Positions 42,887-52,075 are shown, counted from the first letter of the stretch. The stretch: DNA of 64,000 nt from JAJPHF01 sp035293805 (GCA_035293805.1 DATGMD010000001.1:149265-213264), one strand, 5' to 3'. Numbers and translations are program-made. The notes: a model not told the origin generated them from the letters alone.

Positions 42887-44953
42887 TCAGCGGCGTGCGG
42901 CCGCGGGGGCGGGCGCCGAGAAGTCGCAGCCGACGACGCTGAGCGCGGCGATGCGTACGTTGAGGTCGGTGTCGTTGGCGGGGAGTGCGCCGGCCTTGCA
43001 GAGGGCGCCGCTGAAGGTGCCCACGTTGGCGGTGATGAGCGAGTCGCGCCACGGCACGCTCACCGTGGCGGTCCCCTGGGGGCCAGTCGTCGCCGAGCCG
43101 ACGACCACGCTGGGCGGGTTGCAGTCGGACGTGCAGGTGGGCGTCGAGCCCTGCCTCACCGTGATCGGCACGTTTCGCGCGGGCGAGCCGTCGAGCGTCA
43201 CGGTCACGTTCAGGTTGATCGACGCCCGGATCGGCGTGGGCGCGGGGTAGGTGCCGCGCTGGATGATCGCCGCCGCGGCCGTGACCGCCGGCGCGTAGCC
43301 GAGGATGCAGCTATGGTTGAAGTCGAGGGAGCCGCAGTTGGTGACGAACTGCACCGCGCCGTGCCGCGCCGCGCGGTTCACCGCGTACCAGCTCGGCACG
43401 ATCACGTCGGCGGGGTTGAACAGGTTGACGGCGTTGGCCAGCCCCTCGCGCGCGATCGTCGCCGGCGCTTGCAGGTCGGGGACGACGGCCGAGTCGAGCG
43501 CGGGCACGTCGGCCAGCGCGCGGCAGAGCAGTGTCGACAGGTTGTAGACGTCGAGCAGGCCGGTCGAGTGGAAGCAGTACGGATCGAAGATCGCGTCGTC
43601 GGTCGGCCAGATGCCGCTCACTGGCGAGTCCATCGTGATGACGGGCACGTTGGGCGCGTTGGCGCCGGCCCAGTCGGACGACACGGCGCCACCCAGGCTG
43701 TGGCCAATCAGGATGATTTGCGTCGTCGCGCTAGAGCCGAGGAGGGCGCGGCCGAGCGCGACGATCTGGCCCATCGCGGCCGAGGAGAGAGCGAGGCGCT
43801 GGCCGGTGTCGGCGCCGGTGTACAGCAGCGGCAGGCCGCTCGCGCCGCTGCCGGCCACGCCCTGGTACGAGTACGGCAGCCAGGCCAGCCCACTGGTTCC
43901 GCAGGGCACGAGCGTGGTGCTCGGGCCGCCGCTCTGCGATGGGCAGCCGATCGTGGGGAAAAGGGCCGTACACGGGCTGACACTGCTGCAGATGGCGGAG
44001 CCGAAGAAGCTCGAGGCCCGCTGGTAGGGGTCGTACAGCGCGCTGGACTGGGTGCCGTCGATGCCCGGCACGACGATCAGCAGCTTCTGGATGCCCGGCC
44101 CCGGGCCGCTGATGGTGCCTTGCGCGATGAGCGCGTTGCCGACGTGGACGCGCGCGGTGCCGTGCTGCAGCGCGTGGCCGCGCGTCGTGCCGGTGCAGAC
44201 GGTCTGGGTGCCGGCCGTGGCTGGCGGGCAGTCGAAGAACTCGATGCCGCGCGTGGTGGGGACGAAGACGGTCGCCGTGGCGCCCGCGACGATCCGCCCG
44301 GCGGGCAGGACGATGCGCCACTGGCTGCCCGTGGTCGTTCCCGGGGCGCTGGGCGTGACCGTGCTGCCGGCCAGGTCGCCGCCCACCTGGCAGACGTGCC
44401 CGGCGAGCAGGCCGCACAGGCCGTCGCCGTCGAGCACCAGCGACCGCTGGATGCGCGCCTTGTCGTTCGGCGGCGGCGGGACGGGCGGCGCCGGCGGACG
44501 CGGCGGAACCGGCGCGGCTTGCTGGGCCAGCAGGCTCGCGGCCAGCACGCTCGGGCTCCAGGCCGCGAGCGTCATCTGGGCCTGTAGCTGCCACTGCTGG
44601 GCCGCCACGAGCGCCCGGGCCTGCTGCCACTGCTGCAGCATGGCGAGGGACTGCGCCTGCTGCCACTGCTGAGCGGCCCAGAGCGCGCCAAGCGGCGGCG
44701 CCGCGAACGGCGGCTGCTCGCCGGTCGCCTGGCTGTCGGGGGGCGCCTGGTCCTGCCCGGCGGGCACAGCGCCCGGGTCGGCCTGCGGCTGGTCGCTGCT
44801 GGCGTTGGCGGGCGCCCCCGTGCCGAGCGTCTGCGCATGGACGAGCGCCGCGTGGCGTGCGGGCGGGAGCAGCCCGCCCAGCACGCTGGCGCCGAGCGCG
44901 AGCGCGACCAGCATGACGCGAAGGCGAGCAGGCGCCTGCCCCTGACCAGGCAT
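42887..44953 (-). CDS. Secreted alpha/beta hydrolase (lipase-like)
   Basis: Signal peptide at about 10-40 (VMLVALALGASVLGGLLPP). Residues 85-135 hold Trp/Gln repeats (WAAQQWQQAQ, LQQWQQARAL, AAQQWQLQAQ), then a Pro-rich linker. The hydrolase core (about 280-560) starts at LLIVVPGIDGTQSSALYDPY and carries the nucleophile in IILIGHSLGGA; DPYCFHSTG and the later NFNPADVIVPSW-type region could supply Asp and His. The last 100 residues look like an Ig-like beta domain (INLNVTVTLDGSPARNVPITV). Many paired Cys support secretion. Substrate unknown; lipid or ester hydrolysis is likely. Confidence 0.75.
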   Translation of the reverse strand: MPGQGQAPARLRVMLVALALGASVLGGLLPPARHAALVHAQTLGTGAPANASSDQPQADPGAVPAGQDQAPPDSQATGEQPPFAAPPLGALWAAQQWQQAQSLAMLQQWQQARALVAAQQWQLQAQMTLAAWSPSVLAASLLAQQAAPVPPRPPAPPVPPPPNDKARIQRSLVLDGDGLCGLLAGHVCQVGGDLAGSTVTPSAPGTTTGSQWRIVLPAGRIVAGATATVFVPTTRGIEFFDCPPATAGTQTVCTGTTRGHALQHGTARVHVGNALIAQGTISGPGPGIQKLLIVVPGIDGTQSSALYDPYQRASSFFGSAICSSVSPCTALFPTIGCPSQSGGPSTTLVPCGTSGLAWLPYSYQGVAGSGASGLPLLYTGADTGQRLALSSAAMGQIVALGRALLGSSATTQIILIGHSLGGAVSSDWAGANAPNVPVITMDSPVSGIWPTDDAIFDPYCFHSTGLLDVYNLSTLLCRALADVPALDSAVVPDLQAPATIAREGLANAVNLFNPADVIVPSWYAVNRAARHGAVQFVTNCGSLDFNHSCILGYAPAVTAAAAIIQRGTYPAPTPIRASINLNVTVTLDGSPARNVPITVRQGSTPTCTSDCNPPSVVVGSATTGPQGTATVSVPWRDSLITANVGTFSGALCKAGALPANDTDLNVRIAALSVVGCDFSAPAPAAARR

Positions 44954-45092
44954 GGAACGTCCCCCACGTGACGGCTCGAATGCAGGCGCGTCAGGCCGGC
45001 GCCCGGATCGGGGCGCCGGCTATCGACACGCGGCCGTCAAATAGAACGCTGCCATGGCGGGAACGTTACAGGGGGCAGCCAGGCCGGTTTCC

Positions 45093-45138
45093 AAGGATGG
45101 TGCGTGGGGCAGCTACACCGTACCCACGCACCATCCTT
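45093..45138 (-). terminator. Perfect 16-bp hairpin after the esterase gene
   Basis: AAGGATGGTGCGTGGG (45093-45108) is exactly complementary to CCCACGCACCATCCTT (45123-45138) around a 14-base loop. It lies 10 bases past the esterase stop and 140 before the lipase start on the same strand. There is no T-run, so it may be a terminator, an mRNA-stabilising stem or an operator. Confidence 0.55.
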
Positions 45139-45148
45139 GAGGAGGTGC

Positions 45149-46192
45149 TTAGCTGTTGGTGCCGAGGGCGCGGCTGTAGAAGCTGAGGTAGTCGGGGGTG
45201 TGCTCGATCCAGTAGCCCTCGTAGTGCTCGCCGGGGAAGGGGTGCCACTCGTGGGCCACGCCGCGCTCTTGCAGCGTGCCGTGCAGCGCCGCGGCGCGCG
45301 GGTAGAACTGGTCCGCCTCGCCGATGTCCAGCCAGATGCGGAGGCTATCGAGTCCATCCCGCGTGCGCGCGAGCTGCACGGGATCGCGCGCGGCGAACTC
45401 CGCGCCCTCGCCCAGGAATGGCACCACGCTGTTGTCCTCGCGCAGCGATGGGCTGTGGGCGCCGACTACGCCGAAGATCGACGGGTAGGTGAACGCCTGC
45501 ACCAGCCCGCCGGTGCCGCCCATGGACAGCCCGCCCACGGCGCGGCCGGCGGGCGTGGGCACCGTGCGATAGCGCGCGTCCACGTCGGTCACCACGTCCC
45601 GCGTCAGGTAGTCGCCCCAGCGCGCGCCGCCCTCCGCGTGGTTGACCCAGTAGCCGAACTCGCCCTCGGGCAGCACCGCGATGAACGGGTTCAGACTGTG
45701 GGCCAGGATGCCGGCGTCCAGGCGGTTCAGGAAGCCGTAGGCCGCCCACTCCTCGGCCTCGCCGCTCGCCCCGTGCAGGAGATAGAGCACGGGGTACAGG
45801 CGGCCGCTCACGTCGTAGCCCGGCGGCAGGTAGACGAAGTAGCGCATGGTGCGCTCGAGCGCCGCGCTGTCGAACCATCGCTCGAGGAAGCGCCCGCGGA
45901 TGGGTCCGACGTACTCGGGCAGCGCATTGCCAGTCGTCGCCGGTGGCAGCGTTTCGGTGGCGGTCGCTGCCGTCACCGCAACCTGCGCCGGGGCCGGGCC
46001 CCCGCTCTCGCTCCAGGTGCGCACGACCGCGGCGGGCGCGTCCTCAACCGCGGGCGCGGCCGCGCTCCGGGCGGCCGGCGCCGCACACGACAGCGCCATG
46101 ACCGCCACCAGCCCGGCCACGGCGGCGCCGGCCCAGCCGGCCGGCAGGCGCGGGCGCCGCTCCTTGCCCAGCTGAGTTGTCGGGTGTGTCAC
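45149..46192 (-). CDS. Esterase D-type alpha/beta hydrolase lipoprotein
   Basis: Lipoprotein signal AAVAGLVAVMALSCAAP with a lipobox ending in Cys, so the enzyme is anchored outside the membrane. The catalytic core has RYFVYLPPGYDVSGRLYPVL, the oxyanion region YLLHGASG, the nucleophile in AVGGLSMGGTGG and the His in PGEHYEGYW, matching the esterase D/FrmB/enterochelin-esterase group. The Ala/Thr/Pro-rich 45-105 region is a spacer. GTG 46192 is chosen with AAGGTGGG upstream; GTG 46210 has none. Substrate unknown. Confidence 0.82.
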   Translation of the reverse strand: MTHPTTQLGKERRPRLPAGWAGAAVAGLVAVMALSCAAPAARSAAAPAVEDAPAAVVRTWSESGGPAPAQVAVTAATATETLPPATTGNALPEYVGPIRGRFLERWFDSAALERTMRYFVYLPPGYDVSGRLYPVLYLLHGASGEAEEWAAYGFLNRLDAGILAHSLNPFIAVLPEGEFGYWVNHAEGGARWGDYLTRDVVTDVDARYRTVPTPAGRAVGGLSMGGTGGLVQAFTYPSIFGVVGAHSPSLREDNSVVPFLGEGAEFAARDPVQLARTRDGLDSLRIWLDIGEADQFYPRAAALHGTLQERGVAHEWHPFPGEHYEGYWIEHTPDYLSFYSRALGTNS

Positions 46193-46393
46193 GATGGGTC
46201 CCACCTTCACTTGCTACGCTCGGCAGGCCGCGCCGGTGCGACGGCCAGCAAACAGCATACCAGCCGCCCCTAAGAGCACGATAAGGTGCATGGCCCGTGC
46301 TGTATAGTGCCGCGACGAATCCAGGTGGCGGCGAGCCAGGGTTCGGAGGCGCCTGAGGCCTGGCCGGTCGGCGGGGGGACGACGGCGGCAAGC

Positions 46394-46402
46394 TGCTATA
46401 TT
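46394..46402 (+). promoter_or_regulatory. Extended -10 promoter of the sensor kinase gene
   Basis: TGC plus TATATT, followed 23 bases later by GGAGG and the GTG at 46436. No clear -35, as is usual with extended -10 boxes. A second AT-rich box TATAGT lies near 46303. Confidence 0.5.
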
Positions 46403-46435
46403 TGCTGCGACGGGGCCAGGGGACGGAGGCGGCGC

Positions 46436-48220
46436 GTGCGCGAAGCGCCGGCGCGGACAGCGAAGGCGGCGACGGCCGCGCGCCGCGTCACCTGGCGCCG
46501 CCACTGGCAGCGCGCCCGGGCGCTTGGCCCCGCTTACTTCCAGGTGGCGGTGCGCTGGATCGCCTGGGGGCTGGCGCTCGTCATCACCCTTGTCGGCGGC
46601 GCGCCCGCGCTCAACCGCGCCACGGCCGGGCCGTTCCTCGCGCTGACGTTTCTCCAGACGGCCCTGTTCACGGTCTACTATCCGCTGCTGCACCGCGAAC
46701 TACGCCCCCTCCTGCGGCGCTCGGGCCTGCACCGTCGCCAGGGCAGCGCGCTGTGGGCGGCCGCGGACCTCCTGCTCTCCATGGCGGCCGTCGCCGGCAC
46801 GGGCGGGTTCCGCAGCCCGTTCTTTCAGTACGCGCTCACGTCGTTGATCTTTCCCGCGCTGGTCTTCCGCTGGCGGGGCGCGCTCATCGCGGCGACGGTC
46901 TTCGACGCGCTGTACCTGCTCGCCGTGCTGTTCGCGGGCGACGGCCTGGCCGGCGTGCTGCGCGCCGGCCAGCTGGACAGCCTCGTGGCCGCGTTCGCCG
47001 ACGCGTACCTGATCGCGCTGTTCAGCGCCTACCTGGCCGATCTCGTTCACCGCGTCGAGGTCGAGCGGCGGCGCACGGCAGCGGTCTCGCAGGAGACGCG
47101 CGCCCTGTACGCCGTGGCGCAGCGCGTCTTGGAGAGCCCGCCCGAGGTGGAGGCGCTGTATGCCCAGACCGTTGCGGCCGTGCGGCGCCATCTGCGCCTG
47201 CCCGGCTTCGGCATCTACACGACGGAGGCGCCGACCGCCGCGCTGCTCGCCGGCTACGGCGTGCCGCGGACACTGCCCGCCCTGGCGCTACCCGCGCGGG
47301 CGACCGGTGCGGACTCGGCTCCCGACGCCGGGGTGGCCGGCGATGATATCGTGGCCGCCCCGCTCGGCGCGGATGACGCGCCCGCCGCCTGGCTCGTCGC
47401 CGTCTACCGACCGGGCGCCGCCGCGCCGACCGAGGCGGTGGTGCAGGCGCTCGCCGGGCAGGTCACGCTTGGCCTGCGCAACGCCGCGCTGGCGCGCGAC
47501 AAGGCCATGCTCGCGGCGGCCGGCGAGCGCGAGCGCCTGGCCCGCGAGATCCACGACGGCGTGGCCCAATCGCTGTACATGCTCACGCTGAACCTGGAAG
47601 CGTGCGCCGAGCTGGCGGCGCAACAGGGGCCAGAGGCCAGGGGCCAGAGGCCAGAGGGGGGCCGAGCGGCCGGAGATGGTCTGGTCGCCTCCGCTCCCCT
47701 GGCCCCCAACCGCCGACCGCCAGCCCCCGCGCTGGCCGCGCGGCTCGACCAGCTGCTCGGGCTGGCGCGGCAGGCGCTCTGGGAAGTGCGCCACTACATC
47801 TTCGACCTCAAGCCGCTGCTGGGCGGCGAGGCGCCGCTCGCGGACGTGCTACGCAATCCCCTACGCGAGTTCCAGACGATCGCCGGGCTGCCGGCGACGC
47901 TCCACGCGAGCGGGACCGAGCGGCCCCTGTCGCCGCGCGCCCGCGCCGCCGTTTACCGCGTGCTCCAGGAGGCGCTGGCCAACGCGTTCAAGCACGCGCG
48001 CGCCACGCGGGTGGACGTAACGCTGCGCTGGGAGCCCACGGCGCTGGTGCTCGCGGTGCGCGACGACGGGCGGGGCTTCGACCCGGCCGTCGTCGCGCGC
48101 GGCCACGGGCTGGCGAGCATGGCGGCGCGCGCGGCCGAGGTGAGGGGGCGCGTCGTCGTGGAGTCCAGGCCGGGCGGCGGCGCCCACGTCGAGCTGTTCG
48201 TGCCGTATGCTAGCGAGTAG
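46436..48220 (+). CDS. NarL-type sensor histidine kinase with GAF-like domain
   Basis: About six N-terminal membrane helices (residues 25-190), then a GAF-like domain (about 210-345, starting QETRALYAVAQRVLE), then HisKA_3 with His373 in LAREIHDGVAQSLYML, and an HATPase with LQEALANAFKHA and VRDDGRGFD. The second dimerisation helix (ALWEVRHYIFDLKPL) is pushed away by about 35 residues read from GGCCAG repeats (47626-47710). GTG 46436 has GGAGG six bases upstream and follows an extended -10 box. The response regulator starts 49 bases after its end. The signal sensed is unknown. Confidence 0.88.
   Translation: MREAPARTAKAATAARRVTWRRHWQRARALGPAYFQVAVRWIAWGLALVITLVGGAPALNRATAGPFLALTFLQTALFTVYYPLLHRELRPLLRRSGLHRRQGSALWAAADLLLSMAAVAGTGGFRSPFFQYALTSLIFPALVFRWRGALIAATVFDALYLLAVLFAGDGLAGVLRAGQLDSLVAAFADAYLIALFSAYLADLVHRVEVERRRTAAVSQETRALYAVAQRVLESPPEVEALYAQTVAAVRRHLRLPGFGIYTTEAPTAALLAGYGVPRTLPALALPARATGADSAPDAGVAGDDIVAAPLGADDAPAAWLVAVYRPGAAAPTEAVVQALAGQVTLGLRNAALARDKAMLAAAGERERLAREIHDGVAQSLYMLTLNLEACAELAAQQGPEARGQRPEGGRAAGDGLVASAPLAPNRRPPAPALAARLDQLLGLARQALWEVRHYIFDLKPLLGGEAPLADVLRNPLREFQTIAGLPATLHASGTERPLSPRARAAVYRVLQEALANAFKHARATRVDVTLRWEPTALVLAVRDDGRGFDPAVVARGHGLASMAARAAEVRGRVVVESRPGGGAHVELFVPYASE
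47626..47710 (+). repeat. GGCCAG-type repeat inserted in the kinase gene
   Basis: GGGGCCAGAGGCCAG and direct copies run from 47626 to 47657 and CCCCTGGCCCCC at 47695-47706 is their inverted copy. The insert keeps the frame and encodes GPEARGQRPEGG and further polar residues between the two helices of the HisKA_3 domain. Confidence 0.65.
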
Positions 48221-48269
48221 AGAGTGGATGGTCGGACGGCCCAGTCCCAGTCAAGCGAGGTGCGCGACG

Positions 48270-48965
48270 ATGGCCGACGACGGCGCAACCGGCGCGCGGG
48301 ACCCGGCGCGCACGACGCGTCTCCTGCTCGTGGACGACCACGAGGTGGTGCGGGCGGGGCTGCGCACGCTGCTCGACCTGGAAGCCGACCTCGACGTGGC
48401 CGGCGAGGCGGCGAGCGGTGAGGCGGCCATCGCGGAGGCGCGACGCCTGCGGCCCGACGTGGTGCTGCTCGACGTGGTGATGGAGGGGCTGGGCGGCGTC
48501 GAGGCGTGCCGCGCGCTCCGGTCCCTGCCCCACCCGCCGCGGGTGCTGATGCTGACCTCCTACAGCGACGACGACGCGGTCATCTCGTCGATCCTGGCGG
48601 GCGCCTCTGGCTACCTGCTCAAGAACACCAGCCGCGCCGAGCTGCTGCGGGCGATCCGCGCCGTGGCAGCCGGCCAGGAGCTGATCGACCCGTCGGTTAC
48701 CGGCAAGGTGACACGCCGGCTGACGCAGCTTGCCCGTGCGCCCGAGCCGTTGCCCGACCCGCTGTCCGAGCGCGAGCGCGAGGTGCTGGCGCTGATCGCG
48801 CGCGGCTGCACGAACCGCGAGATCGCCGAGCGGCTGGTCATCAGCGAGAAGACCGCCGGCCACCACGTCAGCCATATCCTCGACAAGCTGGGGCTCTCGC
48901 GGCGCAGCGAGGCCGCCGTCTACGCGGTCCGCAAGCGCCTCGTCGCGCTGGACGACGACGAATGA
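48270..48965 (+). CDS. NarL/FixJ-family response regulator
   Basis: Receiver domain (about 16-130) with Asp22/Asp23, phospho-acceptor Asp68 (VVLLDVVMEG), Thr in LMLTSYSDDD and Lys in GYLLKNTS. A LuxR-type HTH (about 165-225) reads LSEREREVLALIARGCTNRE and HVSHILDKLGLSRR. ATG 48270 has GAGGTG seven bases upstream and gives 231 residues. Directly downstream of, and surely partnered with, the sensor kinase. Targets unknown; the neighbouring hypothetical may be one. Confidence 0.94.
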   Translation: MADDGATGARDPARTTRLLLVDDHEVVRAGLRTLLDLEADLDVAGEAASGEAAIAEARRLRPDVVLLDVVMEGLGGVEACRALRSLPHPPRVLMLTSYSDDDAVISSILAGASGYLLKNTSRAELLRAIRAVAAGQELIDPSVTGKVTRRLTQLARAPEPLPDPLSEREREVLALIARGCTNREIAERLVISEKTAGHHVSHILDKLGLSRRSEAAVYAVRKRLVALDDDE

Positions 48966-48999
48966 CGGCTCGACATGCGCGCGGCGCGCGAGCGCGAGC

Positions 49000-49572
49000 G
49001 TGAGTGGGCCGGGGGCCGACGCCGCGAGCGCGTTCGCGCCGCACGACGCGCGGACCCTCGCCGAGAGCGGCTGGACGCTAGTCCGGCTGCCGGCCGGCCT
49101 GACGCTGGCGGGCCTACGGGCCGCGGGCGCCCCGTTCAAGGGCGGGCGCTACTTCGCCGCGCACGCGCCCGACACGGTCGAGCGCACGACCGTCGCCATC
49201 GACCTGGCGTACAAAGCCGCGCTCCTGCCCGGCAGCTTCAATCAGCCGTATGAGGCCGCGGCGCGGATGATGGCGGAGCTGTCGGAGCACCTGCCAGCGA
49301 GTGTTGCGGCGACGATCGGCCCGGCGGCCGCCTACGTCTGGCTGTTGGAGCAGCACCGCGCCGCGACGGGCGCCTACCCGTACACGCAGCGCTACGCTTG
49401 GGCAGTGGACGAGTACCAGGCGCGGGCGCGGCTCGTGGTCGGCGTGTTCGGGCAGCAGCCGCTCGTCCTGGCGCCGCTCGTCGAGGGGCGGGGCAGCGGC
49501 GTGGGCGCCTGGCCGCTCCTCGTGCCGCGCGCCGCCCTGCCGCGCCTCTGGCCGCTGGCCGCCGAAGCCTGA
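49000..49572 (+). CDS. Hypothetical protein, 190 residues
   Basis: Not recognised. Cytosolic-looking, no signal peptide or membrane helix. Contains GGRYFAAHAPDTVERTTVAIDLAY and AYVWLLEQHRAATGAYPYTQ. It starts at a GTG 32 bases after the response regulator and may be cotranscribed with it. Codon use (strong GC at third positions) fits a real gene. Confidence 0.6.
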   Translation: MSGPGADAASAFAPHDARTLAESGWTLVRLPAGLTLAGLRAAGAPFKGGRYFAAHAPDTVERTTVAIDLAYKAALLPGSFNQPYEAAARMMAELSEHLPASVAATIGPAAAYVWLLEQHRAATGAYPYTQRYAWAVDEYQARARLVVGVFGQQPLVLAPLVEGRGSGVGAWPLLVPRAALPRLWPLAAEA

Positions 49573-49633
49573 GCGCGCCTCCTACGGGTGAGGGCGGCGT
49601 TCGCGGGTGAGGACTCGTGAAACGGGGCCGCGG

Positions 49634-49665
49634 CGTAGGGCCGGGGCTTGTTCCCGGCTGCCCGG
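49634..49665. repeat. Dispersed repeat copy (reverse orientation)
   Basis: CGTAGGGCCGGGGCTTGTTC and the following CCGGCTGCCCGG match the reverse complement of the repeat at 3866-4476. It lies in the gap between convergent genes. Confidence 0.6.
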
Positions 49666-49704
49666 CGCGGGGCATGGATCGACCCCTCCAAGCACCAAAT
49701 CAGG

Positions 49705-51309
49705 CTACCGGTACTCCGGGCGCAGCGTCCGCAGGCGCGTCTCGATCTCCGGCCGGCGCGGTTTCAGCGTGAGCGTGCGGGGGAAGTCCTCGTCGGGCCA
49801 CAGCGTCGTGCTGCGCACGCGCTGGTGGATCGCCAGGTGGCGGTTCACGGCCTTGACCGCGGCCGCCGCGGCGTCGGCGTCGCTCGCCAGCAGCACGGCG
49901 TGGACCTCCACCTCGCCGTCCGGCCGCGTCAGGCCGAGCACCACGGCGTCGCGGACGCCCGGCTGCTGCACGAGCAGGCTCTCGACGTCCTCCGGATACA
50001 CGTTCTCGCCGCTCGCCAGCACGATCACGTTCTTCTTGCGGCCGATCAGGTACAGGTAGCCGTCGGCGTCCTGGCGGGCGAGATCGCCCGTGCAGTACCA
50101 GTCGTCCTCGAACACGGCTGCCGTGGCCACCGGGTCCTCCCAATAGCCGGGCGTGATGTTCGCGCCGCGCGCCTGGATCTCGCCGTCCGCCGCGAGCCGC
50201 ACCGCGTTGCAGCTCAGCGGCTTGCCGATGGAGCGCAGGTTGCGGCGGGCGAGCGAGTTCGCCGCGATGGCCGGCGATGCCTCGGTGGCGCCGTAGCCTT
50301 GCACCACCTTCACGCCCATGTTCTCCCAGGCGCGCGCCAGAGCCGGATCGAGGTAGGCGCCGCCGCTGACGAAGAAGAGGAACCGGCCGCCCAGGCGCTC
50401 ATGGACGGGCGCGAACAGGTGGCGGCGCAGGTCGAACGGCACGGCAGGCGCGACGGCCTGGAGAAGGCGGAAGAGACGCTCCCGCCCGCCGCGCCGCGCC
50501 TCGCGCTCGATCGCGCTGAGGAAAAGCTGCAAGACCTGCGGCACGGCCAGTATGGTCGTGATCCCCTCGGCGCCCAGCGCCTCGAAGATCGTGTCGGGGC
50601 GGAGCGTGCCCACGTACACCACCGAGGCCCCGCCGCTGAGCGCCGCGCCGAGCCCGACCGCCTGCTCGAACATGTGGCTGAGCGGCAGCAGCGAGAGCAG
50701 GCGGTAGGTGGGCTGGATGGGAACCACCTCGATCATCGAGCGCACGTTGCTCACCAGGTTGCCGTGCGTGATCATCACGCCCTTGGGCGCCCCGGTGGTG
50801 CCCGAGGTGAACACGATCTCGGCCAGGTCGTCCGGGGCGGCGACCGGCGCGGGCGGCTCCAGACCGCGCTCCAGCGGCGGCAGGTCGGCGAAGCGCACCG
50901 CCGGCACGCCCGCCACCGGCGGCTGCGCGGCGCCGAGCACCTGGAGGCGCGGGCGCGTGCGCTCCGTCACCCGCGCGGCGAAATCGGGCGCGCCGCGGGC
51001 GTCGAGCGGCACGACGACGGCGCCGACGAGCAGCGCGCCGAAGAAGGTCCCGCCCCAGGCCGGCTCGTTGGGGCCCCAGAGGACGACACGGTCGCCGCGC
51101 TCCACGCCCTGCACCCGCAGCCAACGGGCCACGCCCGCCGCGAACGCCACGGTTTCATCGAACGTCCAGCTAAAGCCGCGCGCCGGATCGCGGAGCGCCA
51201 GCGCCGGCCGTGCCCCGTGACGGGCGCGGGCCTGCAATAGAATGTCGGGGATGGTGCGGGCCCGGAACTGTGCCGCGTGCAGCAGGTCGGCGTTGGCTGG
51301 CGCGGTCAT
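49705..51309 (-). CDS. AMP-dependent acyl-CoA synthetase/ligase
   Basis: Adenylates a carboxylic acid, probably fatty, and joins it to CoA. ANL-family motifs: P-loop FTSGTTGAPKGVMITHGN, YGATEASPA, WYCTGDLARQDADGYLYLIGRKKN and a C-terminal Lys (DEDFPRTLTLKPRR). 534 residues, near the family norm. The closest match by motif is the FadD-like long-chain group, but chain length cannot be fixed. GGGGGA precedes the ATG. It stands alone on the minus strand, with a divergent cyclase-family gene next to it. Confidence 0.88.
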   Translation of the reverse strand: MTAPANADLLHAAQFRARTIPDILLQARARHGARPALALRDPARGFSWTFDETVAFAAGVARWLRVQGVERGDRVVLWGPNEPAWGGTFFGALLVGAVVVPLDARGAPDFAARVTERTRPRLQVLGAAQPPVAGVPAVRFADLPPLERGLEPPAPVAAPDDLAEIVFTSGTTGAPKGVMITHGNLVSNVRSMIEVVPIQPTYRLLSLLPLSHMFEQAVGLGAALSGGASVVYVGTLRPDTIFEALGAEGITTILAVPQVLQLFLSAIEREARRGGRERLFRLLQAVAPAVPFDLRRHLFAPVHERLGGRFLFFVSGGAYLDPALARAWENMGVKVVQGYGATEASPAIAANSLARRNLRSIGKPLSCNAVRLAADGEIQARGANITPGYWEDPVATAAVFEDDWYCTGDLARQDADGYLYLIGRKKNVIVLASGENVYPEDVESLLVQQPGVRDAVVLGLTRPDGEVEVHAVLLASDADAAAAAVKAVNRHLAIHQRVRSTTLWPDEDFPRTLTLKPRRPEIETRLRTLRPEYR

Positions 51310-51448
51310 CGGTGGCGTCCCCCAGTCTCCCAGGGTATCACGAGCGCGGGGGACCCGATTGGAGGGCGGCGCTTGGCCGAAGGGCTTCTCTGATGCTGCA
51401 CCAGGGGTGGGCGAGCCGGTGAGTACGGGGCGCGGGGAGCGAGGGGCG

Positions 51449-52075
51449 ATGCGCGTGGTGGACCTGACGGCGGAGCTGTGGTCGGGGATGCCCGTCTATC
51501 CGGGCGATCCGCCGGTAGCGATCGCGCCCGCGGCCACGGTGGCGGCCGACGGGTTCGCCGTCGCGCGGCTGGCGCTCAGCGACCAGGCGGGCACGCACGT
51601 CGAGACGCAGGCGCACTTCCTGGCGGGCGGTCGCACGCTGGGCGACCAGCCGCTCGATCGCTTTATCGGCCGCGCGAGCGTGGTGGACGTGTCGTGCCGC
51701 GCGCTGGGCGTGGCGGATCTGGCGCCCGCCGAGGGGCGGGTGCGGCGGAACCCGTTCCTGCTCCTGCGCTCGGGCTATGCCGATCGAGGCGGGCCGATCG
51801 CGCCGCGGGACCGGCGGCGCCCCATGCTGGGACTGGAGTCGCTGGCCTGGCTGGTGGATCGCGGGGTGCGGCTGCTCGGCATCGACGCCTTCGACTTCGA
51901 CGCCACGCCCGACTACGCGGGTCATCGCTTCTTGCTGGAGCGCGACGTGCTGATCGTGGAGGGGTTGGTCAACCTGGGTGCGCTGACGGCGCCCGAAGTG
52001 CAGCTCTACGTCGCGCCGCTGCGGCTGCGGGGCACCGGGGCCGCCCCGTGCCGCGTGTTCGCGCTGCTGGACTGA
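51449..52075 (+). CDS. Cyclase-family metal hydrolase (kynurenine formamidase-like), altered motif
   Basis: 208 residues: DLTAELWSGMPVYPGDPPV at the start and DQAGTHVETQAHFLAGG at the metal site. The usual HxGTHxDxxxH is here QxGTHxExxxH, so the first His and the Asp are replaced. LLGIDAFDFD and FLLERDVLIVEGLVNL complete the fold. ATG 51449 is used with GGGGAG nine bases upstream; a longer ORF from 51242 has no support. The change may shift metal use or substrate; no pathway neighbours help. Confidence 0.78.
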   Translation: MRVVDLTAELWSGMPVYPGDPPVAIAPAATVAADGFAVARLALSDQAGTHVETQAHFLAGGRTLGDQPLDRFIGRASVVDVSCRALGVADLAPAEGRVRRNPFLLLRSGYADRGGPIAPRDRRRPMLGLESLAWLVDRGVRLLGIDAFDFDATPDYAGHRFLLERDVLIVEGLVNLGALTAPEVQLYVAPLRLRGTGAAPCRVFALLD

